NCBI GenBank assembly: GCA_949152475.1
Contig: OX424567.1
Location: 26,189,402-26,253,401 of the forward strand
Length of the DNA stretch: 64,000 nt
Source: Terebella lapidaria
Lineage: Eukaryota; Annelida; Polychaeta; Terebellida; Terebellidae
Direction of reading: 5' to 3'
Notes under the pieces: generated by a model
The model's database searches: none
What the model was told of the DNA's origin: nothing
Seen by the model: the letters and a program-made list of their open reading frames with translations, nothing else
Position numbers and translations under genes: made by a program
Part shown: positions 12,551 through 24,400 of the stretch, one piece after another
Position numbering within the stretch: the first letter of the stretch is position 1
Layout: every line of letters begins with the position of its first letter

Positions 12551-12639
12551 TACAAGCTCCAAAAGTGGCTCCCCAGCCTAGTGATAAGCGCCCACATCGA
12601 TCACTAGGTCGGGGAACCACTTTTGAGGATACTTGTGTA
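12551..12639. repeat. Foldback hairpin, ~36-nt arms
   Basis: The left arm TACAAGCTCCAAAAGTGGCT... continuing to GTGAT is the near reverse complement of the right arm ATCACTAGGTCGGGGAACCA... ending ACTTGTGTA, separated by about 14 nt. It could be a short MITE. The length also fits a pre-miRNA-like stem, but no such gene can be asserted without expression data. Confidence 0.7.
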
Positions 12640-13540
12640 TAGCTGTCCGAATATATGTGTGAAAAGCTACAACACGGAGATTGGCACGTTATGATATAAC
12701 AACTGACATAGAGGCGAATTACATTTTTAGTGTCAGTTCGTCAATAGGCTTCTGTAGTTCCACCACCTACAGAAAGAAAAATTCCCTCTCACGGTGATTG
12801 AATTCCCTTCACTGAAAAATTAAATCTCCGGTTCACTTTTCATGAAAAATCATATCTTGTATCTAGGCTCATCTAACTAAGACTGATCTCGGCAATAATA
12901 TGACGTCACATCCGCTACAATCATGAAATTCCATATTTCGAAGATGGGAAAGGCCTGGACACCAAGTAGGTGTGCGGGAGATAATTTGCTTTTCAACTGG
13001 TTGGCATTGCATATTGGAAGTTTCGAAACCGGAACCCCCATTGTTGCGTCTGAATCAAACTAGATAAATGGGCGTCAGTCGTGATGAAAATTCGAAAATT
13101 GAGCTGTAGCAAAAACTCCAATTCATGACTTTCTTCTTTCTTTGCTATGCTGGGACGGCGAAAATATTCAATCTCCAATGCACGCATATGCAAGCTGTAA
13201 TGTCGATACTGTTCTGGGAAGCATCTATGACCATTTGAATTTGGTCGTTTAACCATTGTTTTCAATGGGAGCTGGAGTTCCCAAACAGTATTCAGCAGTG
13301 ACATGTTACAGATGATATAAACATATTCTCGAGAAACCCATATTGTGAAAGTGTTTTTCAAAACTGATATATTTCAAATACTTCCTAATGGATAATCAAA
13401 TTACATTTTAAATTTGCATTAGTGTATACACTGTAGTACACATTGTACGTGTGTCACAATGAGAATATCCACGCAACCATTTTCAGGAGGAAGTGTAAGT
13501 AAGTGTCGAATATCGTTCGCAATTCATGAAAACATTCGTT
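12640..13540. other. Intergenic, no gene seen
   Basis: The longest open frame (minus, about 12993-13361) has no recognisable domain or start context. Treated as chance. Confidence 0.4.
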
Positions 13541-14575
13541 GAGCAAGCCTATCGTCCGGCCACTCCAACTCTCAAGTTATTCGAGGCACTGAAACAAAAG
13601 ATGTCATCTACGGGCGCCAAATGCCAGTTGTTGGAAGAAGCCTGCAAGCAATGTACTTGCAAAGAATTTGCAGGCCAGCGATAGACATGAACCAATGATG
13701 TTATATCTAATACCAGATCATCTGTACGAGAAAAATATATTGTGATTTCATCGAGGTTGAATCCCCGAGGAACCTCACTGCAAAGAAAACAATTCTTCAC
13801 GAAAATCTTTGCAACTCAGTTCATACCTCTGATGTTGATGAAAAATCTGCTCGAACAAACTGCACAGCACAGGATTTCGCTGAATTTGCTAAAGTTCATC
13901 GGAATCATCACGTGAATTCATCTCTCCATCACCAATCAAATGGGCAAGAAGAAGTAGCAGTGAAGGTAGCCAAGACCATGCTGGTAAAATGAGAAGCGAA
14001 AAGAAGAGCTCTATGGACCATTTTGTTGGTTCAGTGCACTAGACCCTCAAAAAGCATGAGCAGCAATCCAGTAAAACCCTTGATGTTGGAGAACACGAAT
14101 ACTCATATTAGCAATGTGAAAGGCCTACTACTCAGAAGACAATGTCCGTAAGAGTTTTCAGGTACGGTAACAAATACTATACTAGGACAGTGGGGCAAGA
14201 CCACTACCCCACCAGCTCATAACTCCTCATAGGCCAGCCAGTGAGGGTACACCCCCAACAGCGTCATGATACGTGGGTGCAGAAGTCACCCGGAAAGTTG
14301 CTCATTGTTCTTGGCGCAAGAAGACCTCTGGTGAACACATAGAGGAATAGGAGACACATCCGAGAATCAGCAGAAGTCACAGACATCAATGGACTGAATA
14401 AACACATGATAGAGAGCCTTCTACATCATCGGATGACAAGAGCATGACCAACAGGGCTCAGGAAGACCCTATGCAAATAGGCAAGGATGAATTGGTGAAG
14501 GAAGTCTTGGTAAAAGATCCTGCGCCAACAACACGAACAACAAGGCTCGGCTGAGTGGTGAAAACCCCCAAGTAG
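13541..14575 (+). mobile_element. Ty3/gypsy-like LTR-retrotransposon fossil (integrase region)
   Basis: Around 13880-13990 the plus strand encodes a short block (QDFAEFAKVH, then HHQSNGQ) with the look of the integrase core of Ty3/gypsy retroelements, where an (S/T)xxHxQSNGxxE(A/E)AVK segment is typical. Flanking sequence on both sides has the composition of a decayed pol region. It is broken, with several breaks. No LTRs were identified and both boundaries are approximate. It looks old. Confidence 0.55.
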
Positions 14576-16180
14576 TTCCAGTATAGACTGTTTGTGTCAC
14601 GAGAGAAAATATGTTCATATAATCAGTGTATACTTTATCTTACTGAGTAGATCAGATATCTGCATGACCATATCATTCATTTCCTTTTTGTTCGTAGAAA
14701 AAAAGGGATGTATGACTGTCCACATTTTATGTTTATGCATGTTTTGTATTTCTACCGTTTGTCGTTTACATATACGATATTAAAGATGTCAACAATAAAT
14801 TATTACTTCATATTGTTTCCATGGTCTTTTTCTACAAAATCTTACTATTCTTGCATCTTCCAGATGAAAATACACTCGTCCAGGAATCTGGCCGAGTATA
14901 AATATATGAGGTCACTTCATATTTTAATCTCCCAAAGGCCGAGAATACGCTATGGCTTACTCGCCATCCGATTTTGGGCCCGATATGCGGGCTGCATACT
15001 TTGCCATCATTCACTGGTAAACGGCATTTATTCCATATATAACTCTCTATTTCGTATGAGGGAGTGGTTTGCTATCATTTTCTAGATCCAAAACGAAACT
15101 GATGTGTATTTGTTGAGAGTAACAAGACATAATACTTTGACCTGTTGAATCTGTGAACCTCGTGTTGATATTGCCTCCATTGTGATGTGAGATTCACGGA
15201 TAATCATGAGTAAGAAGATAATCAAATATGGTCAATAATATTCATCACTTTTTCTTGCAATATTCGATGATTTATGTGGAAAACAAGGTGGACAAAAAAA
15301 TCACTTACATAATCACTTTTCACTTACATACCCTAATGAACGTATAGCCAGTGTTTGTTTCAGAAGTGACAACATGATCAATGTCATGTACATGTACCTG
15401 AATAATGCGAGTGAGAGAAGTAAGACGAGTGGCTCGAGAAACTATCCTTTTATGTCCTGTGGTACATAACCATACACGTGTATAAACCTAATATCGAACT
15501 GCTTGGGGTCAAGAGTCAATACGGCCCGGTACACTCTTAGGAAAGTGGTGTCTACAAGTGTATCACCTGTTGTGGTCGATTGTTGGGGCGGAGAAGAGAG
15601 GGGTGAGTCCTCTAATAACACATCTGACCAGGGCAATAATCAGCACGTAGTTTCGAGGATGTGTATGTTTGTCAATGAGATCTCGCCAAGTTCAGAAGCA
15701 TATACAGTAATACAAATATCCTTTATATAGACACAATTTCGTTACTATTATCAGATGTAAAATTCTCCGAAATATTTTTTTCGTAATTTGTCATAATCAC
15801 ATATTTCACGTAGAGTCAGTTATGTATTTGCTCGATGTACATGTACCATGCTGTGATCACTGTGTGTGTCTGTCAGACCCCCAAACATTAATTTACTGCT
15901 TTATTAGCTAAATTATCTCAAGTGTATTGGTTTACATATAAATTTCAGTTTAAGTAAACACAGAAGTAAAAAAATCTATGTGTCAGGTTTGAACCGATAA
16001 TTGGCTTGCAAAAAAGTTGGAATTTGTACCGATAATGTCATTACACTCGCTGACATTTGGGCCTAGATTGTGGACATATGTAGGATTTAATACATGTTAT
16101 CCTAATGAATACACTGTATATGGTTTGCTTCACTTCATTTCAGGACTAGTGAAGTCGGCTGATCACGATATGTGAAATGA
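14576..16180. other. Intergenic, no gene seen
   Basis: AT-rich with several TACATGTA-like words. The plus frame at about 14708-15085 is open but has no recognisable domain and its composition follows the background. Confidence 0.4.
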
Positions 16181-16187
16181 CCGCCAC

Positions 16188-19100
16188 CAACTCTTTGGCA
16201 TTGGTTCACACATTACAACAGTACCCCCCCCCCCACCTCTTAGGCACTATTTCGCACATTACAACCATACCCCCAACTCTTCGGCAGTGGTTCGCACATT
16301 ACAACCAGATGCCCAACTCTTGGGCAGTGGTTCACACATTACAATTAGATACCCAACTCTTGGGCAGTATTTCGCACATTACAACCAGATCCCCAACTCT
16401 TGGGCAGTGGTTCGCACATTACAACCAGATACCCAACTCTTGGGCAATGGTTCGCACGTTACAACCCGATCCCCAACTCTTGGGCAGTGGTTCGCACATT
16501 ACAACCAGATACCCAACTCTTGGGCAGTGGTTCGCACATTACAACCAGATCCCCAACTCTTGGGCAGTGATTCGCACATTACAACTCGATACCCAACTCT
16601 TGGGCAGTGATTCACACATTACAACCAGATCCCCAACCCTTGGGCAGTGGTTCGCACATTACAACCAGATACCCAACTCTTGAGCAGTGGTTCGCACATT
16701 ACAACCAGATACCCAACTCTTGGGCAGCGGTTCGCACATTACAACCAGATACCCAACTCTTGAGCAGTGGTTCGCACATTACAACCAGATACCCAACTCT
16801 TGGGCAGTGGTTCACACATTACAACCAGATCCCCAACTTTTGGGCAGTGGTTCGCACATTACAACCAGATACCCAACTTTTGGGCAGTGGTTCGCACATT
16901 ACAACCAGATCCCCAGCTTTTGGGCAGTGGTTCGCACATTACAACCAGATCCCCAGCTTTTGGGCAGTGGTTCGCACATTACAACCAGATCCCCAGCTTT
17001 TGGGCAGTGGTTCGCACATTACAACCAGATACCCAACTTTTGGGCAGTGGTTCGCACATTACAACCAGATCCCCAGCTTTTGGGCAGTGGTTCGCACATT
17101 ACAACCAGATCCCCAACTCTTGGGCAGTGGTTCGCACATTACAACCAGATACCCAACTCTTGGGCAATGGTTCGCACATTACAACCAGATCCCCAACTCT
17201 TGGGCAGTGGTTCGCTTATTACAACCAGATACCCAACTCTTGGGCAATGGTTCGCACATTACAACCAGATCCCCAACTCTTGGGCAGTGGTTCGCTTATT
17301 ACAACCAGATACCCAACTCTTGGGCAGTGGTTCGCACATTACAAATAGATACCCAACTCTTGGGCAGTGGTTCACACATTACAACCAGATCCCCAACTCT
17401 TGGGCAGTGGTTCGCACATTACAACCAGATACCCAACTCTTGGGCAATGGTTCACACATTACAACCAGATCCCCAACTCTTGGGCAGTGGTTCGCTTATT
17501 ACAACCAGATACCCAACTCTTGGGCAATGGTTCGCACATTACAACCAGATCCCCAACTCTTGGGCAGTGATTTGCACATTACAACTCGATACCCAACACT
17601 TGGGCAGTGGTTCGCACATTACAACCGGATACCCAACTCTTGGGCAATGGTTCGCACATTACAACAAGATGCCCAACTCTTGGGCAGTGGTTCGCACATT
17701 ACAAATATATACTAAACTCTTGGGCAGTGATTTGCACTTTACAACCCGAAATCCAATACTTGGGCAGTGGTTGGCACATTACAACCGGATACCTAACTCT
17801 TGGGCAGTGGTTCGCACATTACAACCAGATAACCAACTCTTGCGCAGTGGTTCGCACACTACAACCAGATACCCAACCCTTGGGCAGTGGTTCGCACATT
17901 ACAACCATATACCCAACTCTTGGGCAGTGGTTCACACATTACAATCGGATACCCAACTCTTGGGCAGTGGTTCGCACATTACAACCAGATGCCCAACTGT
18001 TGGGTAGTAGTTTGTACATTACAAATAGATACCCAACTCCTGGGCAGTGATTCACACATTACAACTCAATACCCAACTCTTGGGCAATGGTTCGCTCATT
18101 ACAACCAGATACCCAACTCTTGGGCAGTGGTTCGCACATTACAATCAGATACCCAACTCTTGGACAGTGGTTCGCACATTACAACCAGATGCCCAACTCT
18201 TGGGCGGTGATTCGCACATTACAACTCGATACCCAACTCTTGGGCAGTTGTGCGCACATTTCAACCGGATACCCAACTTTTGGGCAGTGGTTCACACATT
18301 ACAACCAGATGCCGAACTCTTGGGCAGTGGTTCGCACATTACAAATAGATACCCAACTCTTGGGCAGTGATTCGCACATTACAGCTGGATACCCAACTCT
18401 TGGGCAGTGGTTCGCACATTACAACCAGATACCCAACTTTTGGGCAGTGGTTCACACATTACAACCAGATCCCCAACTCTTGGGCAGTGGTTCGCACATT
18501 ACAACCAGATACCCAACTCTTGGGCAATGGTTCGCACATTACAACCAGATCCCCAACTCTTGGGCAGTGGTTCGCTTATTACAACCAGATCCCCAACTCT
18601 TGGGCAGTGATTCGCACATTACAACTCGATACCCAACTCTTGGGCAGTGGTTCGCACATTACAACCGGATACCCAACTCTTGGGCAATGGTTCGCACATT
18701 ACAACAAGATGCCCAACTCTTGGGCAGTGGTTCGCACATTACAAATATATACCCAAATCTTGGGCAGTGATTTGCACATTACAACTCGAAATCCAAATTA
18801 CAACATTACAACACATTACAACCAGATACCCAACACTTGGGCAGTGGTTCGCACATTACAACCGGATACCTAACTCTTGGGCAGTGGTTCGCACATTACA
18901 ACCAGATCCCCAACTCTTGGGCAATGGTTCGCACATTACAACCAGATACCCAACTCTTGGGCAGTGGTTCGCACACTACAACCAGATACCCAACCCTTGG
19001 GCAGTGGTTCGCACATTACAACCAGATACCCAACTCTTGGGCAGTGGTTCGCACATTACAACCAGATACCCAACTCTTGGGCAGTGGTTCGCACATTACA

Positions 19101-20140
19101 ACCAGATGCCCAACTGTTGGGTAGTGGTTTGTACATTACAAATAGATACCCAACTCCTGGGCAGTGATTTACACATTACAACTTAATACCCAACTCTTGG
19201 GCAATGGTTTGCACATTACAACCAGATACCCAACTCTTGGGCAGTGGTTCGCACATTACAACCAGATACCCAACTCTTGGACAGTGGTTCGCACATTACA
19301 ACCAGATGCCCAACTGTTGGGTAGTGGTTTGTACATTACAAATAGATACCCAACTCCTGGGCAGTGATTTACACATTACAACTTAATACCCAACTCTTGG
19401 GCAATGGTTTGCACATTACAACCAGATACCCAACTCTTGGGCAGTGGTTCGCACATTACAACCAGATCCCCAGCTTTTGGGCAGTGGTTCGCACACTACA
19501 ACCAGATCCCCAGCTTTTGGGCAGTGGTTCGCACATTACAACCAGATACCCAACTCTTGGACAGTGGTTCGCACATTACAACTCGATACCCAACTCTTGG
19601 GCAGTTGTTCGCACATTATAACCGGATACCCAACTCTTGGGCAGTGGTTTGCACATTACAACTCGATACCCAACTCTTGGGCAGTGGTTCACACATTACA
19701 ACCAGATCCCCAACTCTTGGGCAGTGGTTCGCACATTACAACAAGATACCCAACTTTTGGGCAGTGGTTCGCACATTACAACCAGATGCCGAACTCTTGG
19801 GCAGTGGTTCGCACATTACAAATAGATACCCAACTCTTGGGCAGCGCACATTACAACTGGATACCCAACTCTTGGGCAGTGGTTCGCACATTATAACCGG
19901 ATACCCAACTCTTGGGCAGTGGTTTGCACATTACAACTCGATACCCAACTCTTGGGCAGTGGTTCACACATTACAACCAGATCCCCAACTCTTGGGCAGT
20001 GGTTCGCACATTACAACCAGATACCAAACTCTTGGGCAGTAGTTTGCACATTACAACCAGATACCCAACTCTTGGGCAGTGGTTCACACTTCACAACCAG
20101 ATCCATAACGCTTGGGCAGTGGTTCGCACATTACAACCGG
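16188..20140 (+). repeat. 40-bp minisatellite, about 99 copies
   Basis: A near-continuous array of the unit TGGGCAGTGGTTCGCACATT plus ACAACCAGATACCCAACTCT. Common variants change AGATACCC to AGATCCCC, ACAACCAGAT to ACAAATAGAT, or GTTCGC to GTTCAC. The unit has no stop in any forward frame and 40 is not a multiple of 3, so all three plus frames stay open for long stretches, the longest 466 codons (16607-18007). The period is broken near 18790-18830 and 19845-19850. A five-unit (200-bp) block at about 19101-19300 is copied at about 19301-19500. The array is read as tandem-repeat DNA, not a protein gene. Confidence 0.93.
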
Positions 20141-21410
20141 ACCATCTCAAGGATGATAGCTGCTGGTTCAGGTTCCACTTCGCGACTGAACCTAGTCACC
20201 CGTTGTTCGCGCCACGAAATGATATTCGTACGTAAAACTTCCGATGTACATAGACGGTGTTTTCACTACGTGTTACACATGTCGCCAATTATCTGTATAT
20301 ACAAGAAGAACCACACAATAAATGTTTATATAATATTAATTTAATTTCAACAAGCGTCCACATACATTATATAGTTTACAAAATACCGATTTCTTGTAAC
20401 AGTTTTTATTGGAAGACATGACAATGACACGGGGACCGTAGCGTAGGGACAGGAGGACGACGTGCCTTGAGGGGTGTTACCCACTAGCATTATGTACATC
20501 TATTTATATCAGGCGGAATATGCAGATATACAGGTGTGGAACATCTCTCTGTACAAAATATCCCATAGATGTCATAAATTAAGCAGCTGCATATTGTATG
20601 TACAGACTGAAATTTCTCCAAGGTGTGCGTTCTGGAGTACAGAGTGTATAGGGAAGTGGTACAAAGGAAGCAGTCTCTGTCATAACGTTTTAAACATCGC
20701 GAATACACGGATATATCATTGACGAGTCATGGAAAATCTATACAATTTGGGGCATTATGACACATCGACAAATGCAAGCACTTCATGTAACTGTCATTAA
20801 CAGTAAAATATTGCCGATGTATACAAATAAACAGGTCAGTGTTGGCACGCAAGCAAGTGCCTAATTAAGGCCTACATCACCTTTCTGGACTCCGTCATAT
20901 ACATGTACAGCATATTGATTCAAAGCTATTTGATAATATGTGGCACAATCTATAAATCTTGCGCGCACCACTAAACGCACAGTGCATTAATATTTTCTCA
21001 TTCTACAAAAGTCTCACAATAAGCACCAGGAATCGGGGACAAAACGTCTCGACACAATTGTCAACCTCCACCTGACTAACCTCGCCAAGCAGCATATAGT
21101 TTTTATCGCTACACGTCATATGTTGTGAGTTGATCATTCTTTGTACGACCCTTTATTCCTAAACATGTACATTTGTATTTCTGACACCTTCCAGTGATCA
21201 TATCTGACATGCCACATTGGTCACTTCATTATCTCCATAATGGGGAAATCACACACCATTTCTGGTCACTGATTTTTTTGGCCCCTCATTTTACGAGCTG
21301 AAATATAAATCGACCCCACATCCCCAGAGCACTCTGTACTTTGAGACGATCCCTCTGCGTATGCTATGCTTTGAGACAGTCCCCTAGTAAGCAATATACT
21401 TCGATTTCCT
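20141..21410. other. Region downstream of the PPxY membrane-protein gene; 3' UTR side
   Basis: Lies just 3' of the stop codon of the minus-strand gene ending at 21411 and probably contains its 3' UTR. Otherwise no gene is supported. Confidence 0.45.
21152..21157 (-). terminator. Candidate polyadenylation signal AATAAA
   Basis: TTTATT on the plus strand is AATAAA on the minus strand, about 255 bp downstream of the stop codon at 21411. The spacing suits a short 3' UTR. The hexamer is common in AT-rich DNA, so this is only a candidate. Confidence 0.4.
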
Positions 21411-24400
21411 TCAGTGCACACTTGAGGTGAACGAGTATTCCATCTCCTTGTCGAGTGCACAGGGTTCCTCGGTGTACATGAACTGGTAGAGAGACTTCAT
21501 GGATTTGACGGAGCCGGCGCCGGGGGTCTGGGGCGGCACTTCGTCCCCTGAGCTGTTCCTGAAGGCGGTGGCGCGATACAAGCTCTCGCCTGATAACTCT
21601 TGGGGCCGGGAGTCCCGTTCCAGCGAGGTATGTCCGTTAGGCGTGGCGTTGACGGCCACCCAGCCGCTGTCGCCTTGTCCCCGTCTCGTCCGCTCTAGTG
21701 TGCGCAGGTTGGGCACCCGGCGCTCGGGAGAGTAGTCCGTGGGAGGATCCACGTATGCGATCTCCCGCATGCTGGCACGGTCGGCCTCAGTCAGGGAGCC
21801 GCTGGAGCGGGGCGGGAGATAGCCGCGGTCGGGGATATCAGGCCCCGAGTCCTCCTCGTCCTCCTCGGCCAGGGAGACGGCCGGCGGCACTCGCGGGGCT
21901 CGTGACAGCACGCTGTAAATGTTGCTGGACCAGGGGTCGCCGAGGTCGGCCTGGTCCACGTGGATCTGGCTCTCGGTCTGGCTGGTCTCAGGGTCGGTGG
22001 CAGGCGAGGGTCGACGCAGATAGGTGCCGCGGGGGTCGTGGTCCGCCGGGAGAGCATAGATCTCCTCGGTCTCGGGTCGACGCTCGTCCTTGTCCCGGGA
22101 TACAATGGAGGCGAGGCTGGGCGCCCGTAGCCAAGGATCCTTATAGTAAGGAGGCAGGATGTGGGGTGCCCGCCGGGCTCGGTCTGGTCGCCTGTCGGGG
22201 GCAAGCGAGAAATGACATCATCGCTCAGATTCAGTCTTAGTAAGAAGAGTACGTTTCACTACCGTATTTTATTCCCCATATCATGTTCGGTATACATTTA
22301 TTAACTGATCAATGTATGCTTATTTTGAGGAATATGGAATCGTTTGGGTAATAATAGGCGAAATCTGAGAAACCTCTCAACTGCCCACACCACAAAAAAA
22401 TGCCTTCTGTTACAACCAAATGTTCCCAAAACAATGCTGACTTTTGTCAACAGGAATCATGCAGATGAGATGTTTGTGTATTGTGGTGGTTTCGGTTGAG
22501 AATAATAGCCTGATTCCAAACGTTCGAAGGTTTGCTGGGGGGGGGTTAAATTGAAAAGCTATAATATTAAAAATTAGCCCAAGGGCTAAGAAAGGTTACC
22601 GGACAATGTTCTACATCTCAGATATTAGCCATTTTGTCCCGTGACCTTGAAAATAAGATCGAAGGTCAAATTCAAGGTCACAAGAATATTTAGCATCATT
22701 TCATGTCCACAATTGATTCCTCAGCTGCAAAATCGACAATGAACAAGATTTTAACCATTTCGCGCTCTGACCTTGGAAATGAGATCAAAGGTCAAATTGA
22801 AGGTCATGAGATTATTCAGGAAATATCACTTCCTATATGTCAAAAATTGATTCCTTAGCTTTAAAGTCGATAATAAGCAAGATATCAGCCATTTTGTGCT
22901 CTGACCTTAAAATTATGTCAAAGGTCAAATTCAAGGTCAGGACAATATTAAGCATGTATATCATTTCCTATATGTGCTCAATTGATTGCAAAGCTGTAAG
23001 GTCGGTAATAAGCGAGATATTAGCCATTTTATGCTCTCACCTTGAAAATGAGATCAAAGGTCAAGTTCAAGGTCATGACAAGATTCAGTATATATCATTT
23101 CCTATATGTGCACAATTGATTCCTAAGCTGTAAAGTTGATAATAAGCGAGATATTAGCTATTTTGAACGTTGACCTTGAAAATGACGTCAAAGGTCAAAT
23201 TCAAGGTTATGACAATATTCAGCATATATCATTTACTATATGTTCACAATTGATTCCTGAGCTGTAAAGTTGATAATAAGCGAGATATGAGCGATTTTAT
23301 GCTCTGACCTTGAAAATGAGGTCAAAGGTCAAGTTCAAGGTCACGACAATATTAAGCATATATCACTTCCTATATGTCCCCAATTGATTTGTAAGCAGTA
23401 AAGTCGATAATAAGCGAGATTTTAGTCATTTTGTGCTCTGACCTTGAAAATGAGGTCAAAGGTCAAATTCAAGGTCTCGACAATATTCAGCATATATAAT
23501 TTTCTATATGTCCACAATTGATTCCTAGACTCTAATCGCAATATTAAGCGAGATATTAGCAATAATGTGTCCATTATGAAGCATAGGAAAATTTAACATG
23601 GGAAAGTCCTATTTGGGCCAAGTTTCGGTCAAAATGGCCCACTTCGAGCGAAGTTACTGAACAGATTTTGAGAAAATGGCCGCCAAAGTCCAAAATCAGG
23701 CATTTTTCATCGGAAACGGCCGCCATTTTGAAAAAAAAATGCAAAAATCGGAAAACTAACAAAAACCTTTCCTGGAAATATTTTTAGGTATTTTATTGCA
23801 GAATTTCAGTAAGATTCGACTGTTAACTTTAAAGATAAAAATGTGAACGGTAACCTAAAAAGGTACGGTAACCTAAAAACAAAGTACTGGCCCCAAGTAT
23901 CTGGTCGGGAGTTGGATGAATCAATAGATCGATGAGCTTACCTTTTATACGTGACGCCCCACCAGATCAGACGTCCAAACCCGAACAACAGAAGAACCAG
24001 ACCTAGTCCGAAACACACGTAACCCACTGAAACACACATACCGAGGTGAAACACACAAAATAAACTCATTGATACACTTTATACTGGCGGATTTAGGGGG
24101 GGGGGGGTGCACCCAGCGCGGGCCGTGAAAAAAAGAGAAAAAGAGAGCGAGCAAGAAGCTATAGGAAATGTGGGTATGCACCTACATGTAACGAAATATG
24201 AGTGTAATTTTCCTCGTTTGATATTTTTCACCGGCCGGAGCGGGGGCAGGAGGGGGGGGGGGGGAGTTGGTAGAGCCCCACAATATATTTTCAACAAAAA
24301 AAATCTGTGACTCAGAAATATGTTGAGGTGCATCACAGCGTTTCATAGGCCTAACGGCCCAAGTATCATACACTGCGCCTTCCTCTATTTTCAATAAGGA

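Noticed and set aside
16188-20140. CRISPR array
   Set aside because: Units are head-to-tail with no spacers, and the genome is animal.
16177-20344. Long plus-strand ORFs (up to 466 codons) as a repetitive protein gene
   Set aside because: All three forward frames are open because the 40-bp unit has no stop in any of them. There is no consistent start, splice structure or codon-level constraint.
21499-22240. Plus-strand ORFs opposite the GC-rich tail exon
   Set aside because: They are antisense shadows of the minus-strand exon, which has matching splice phases and a sensible helix upstream.
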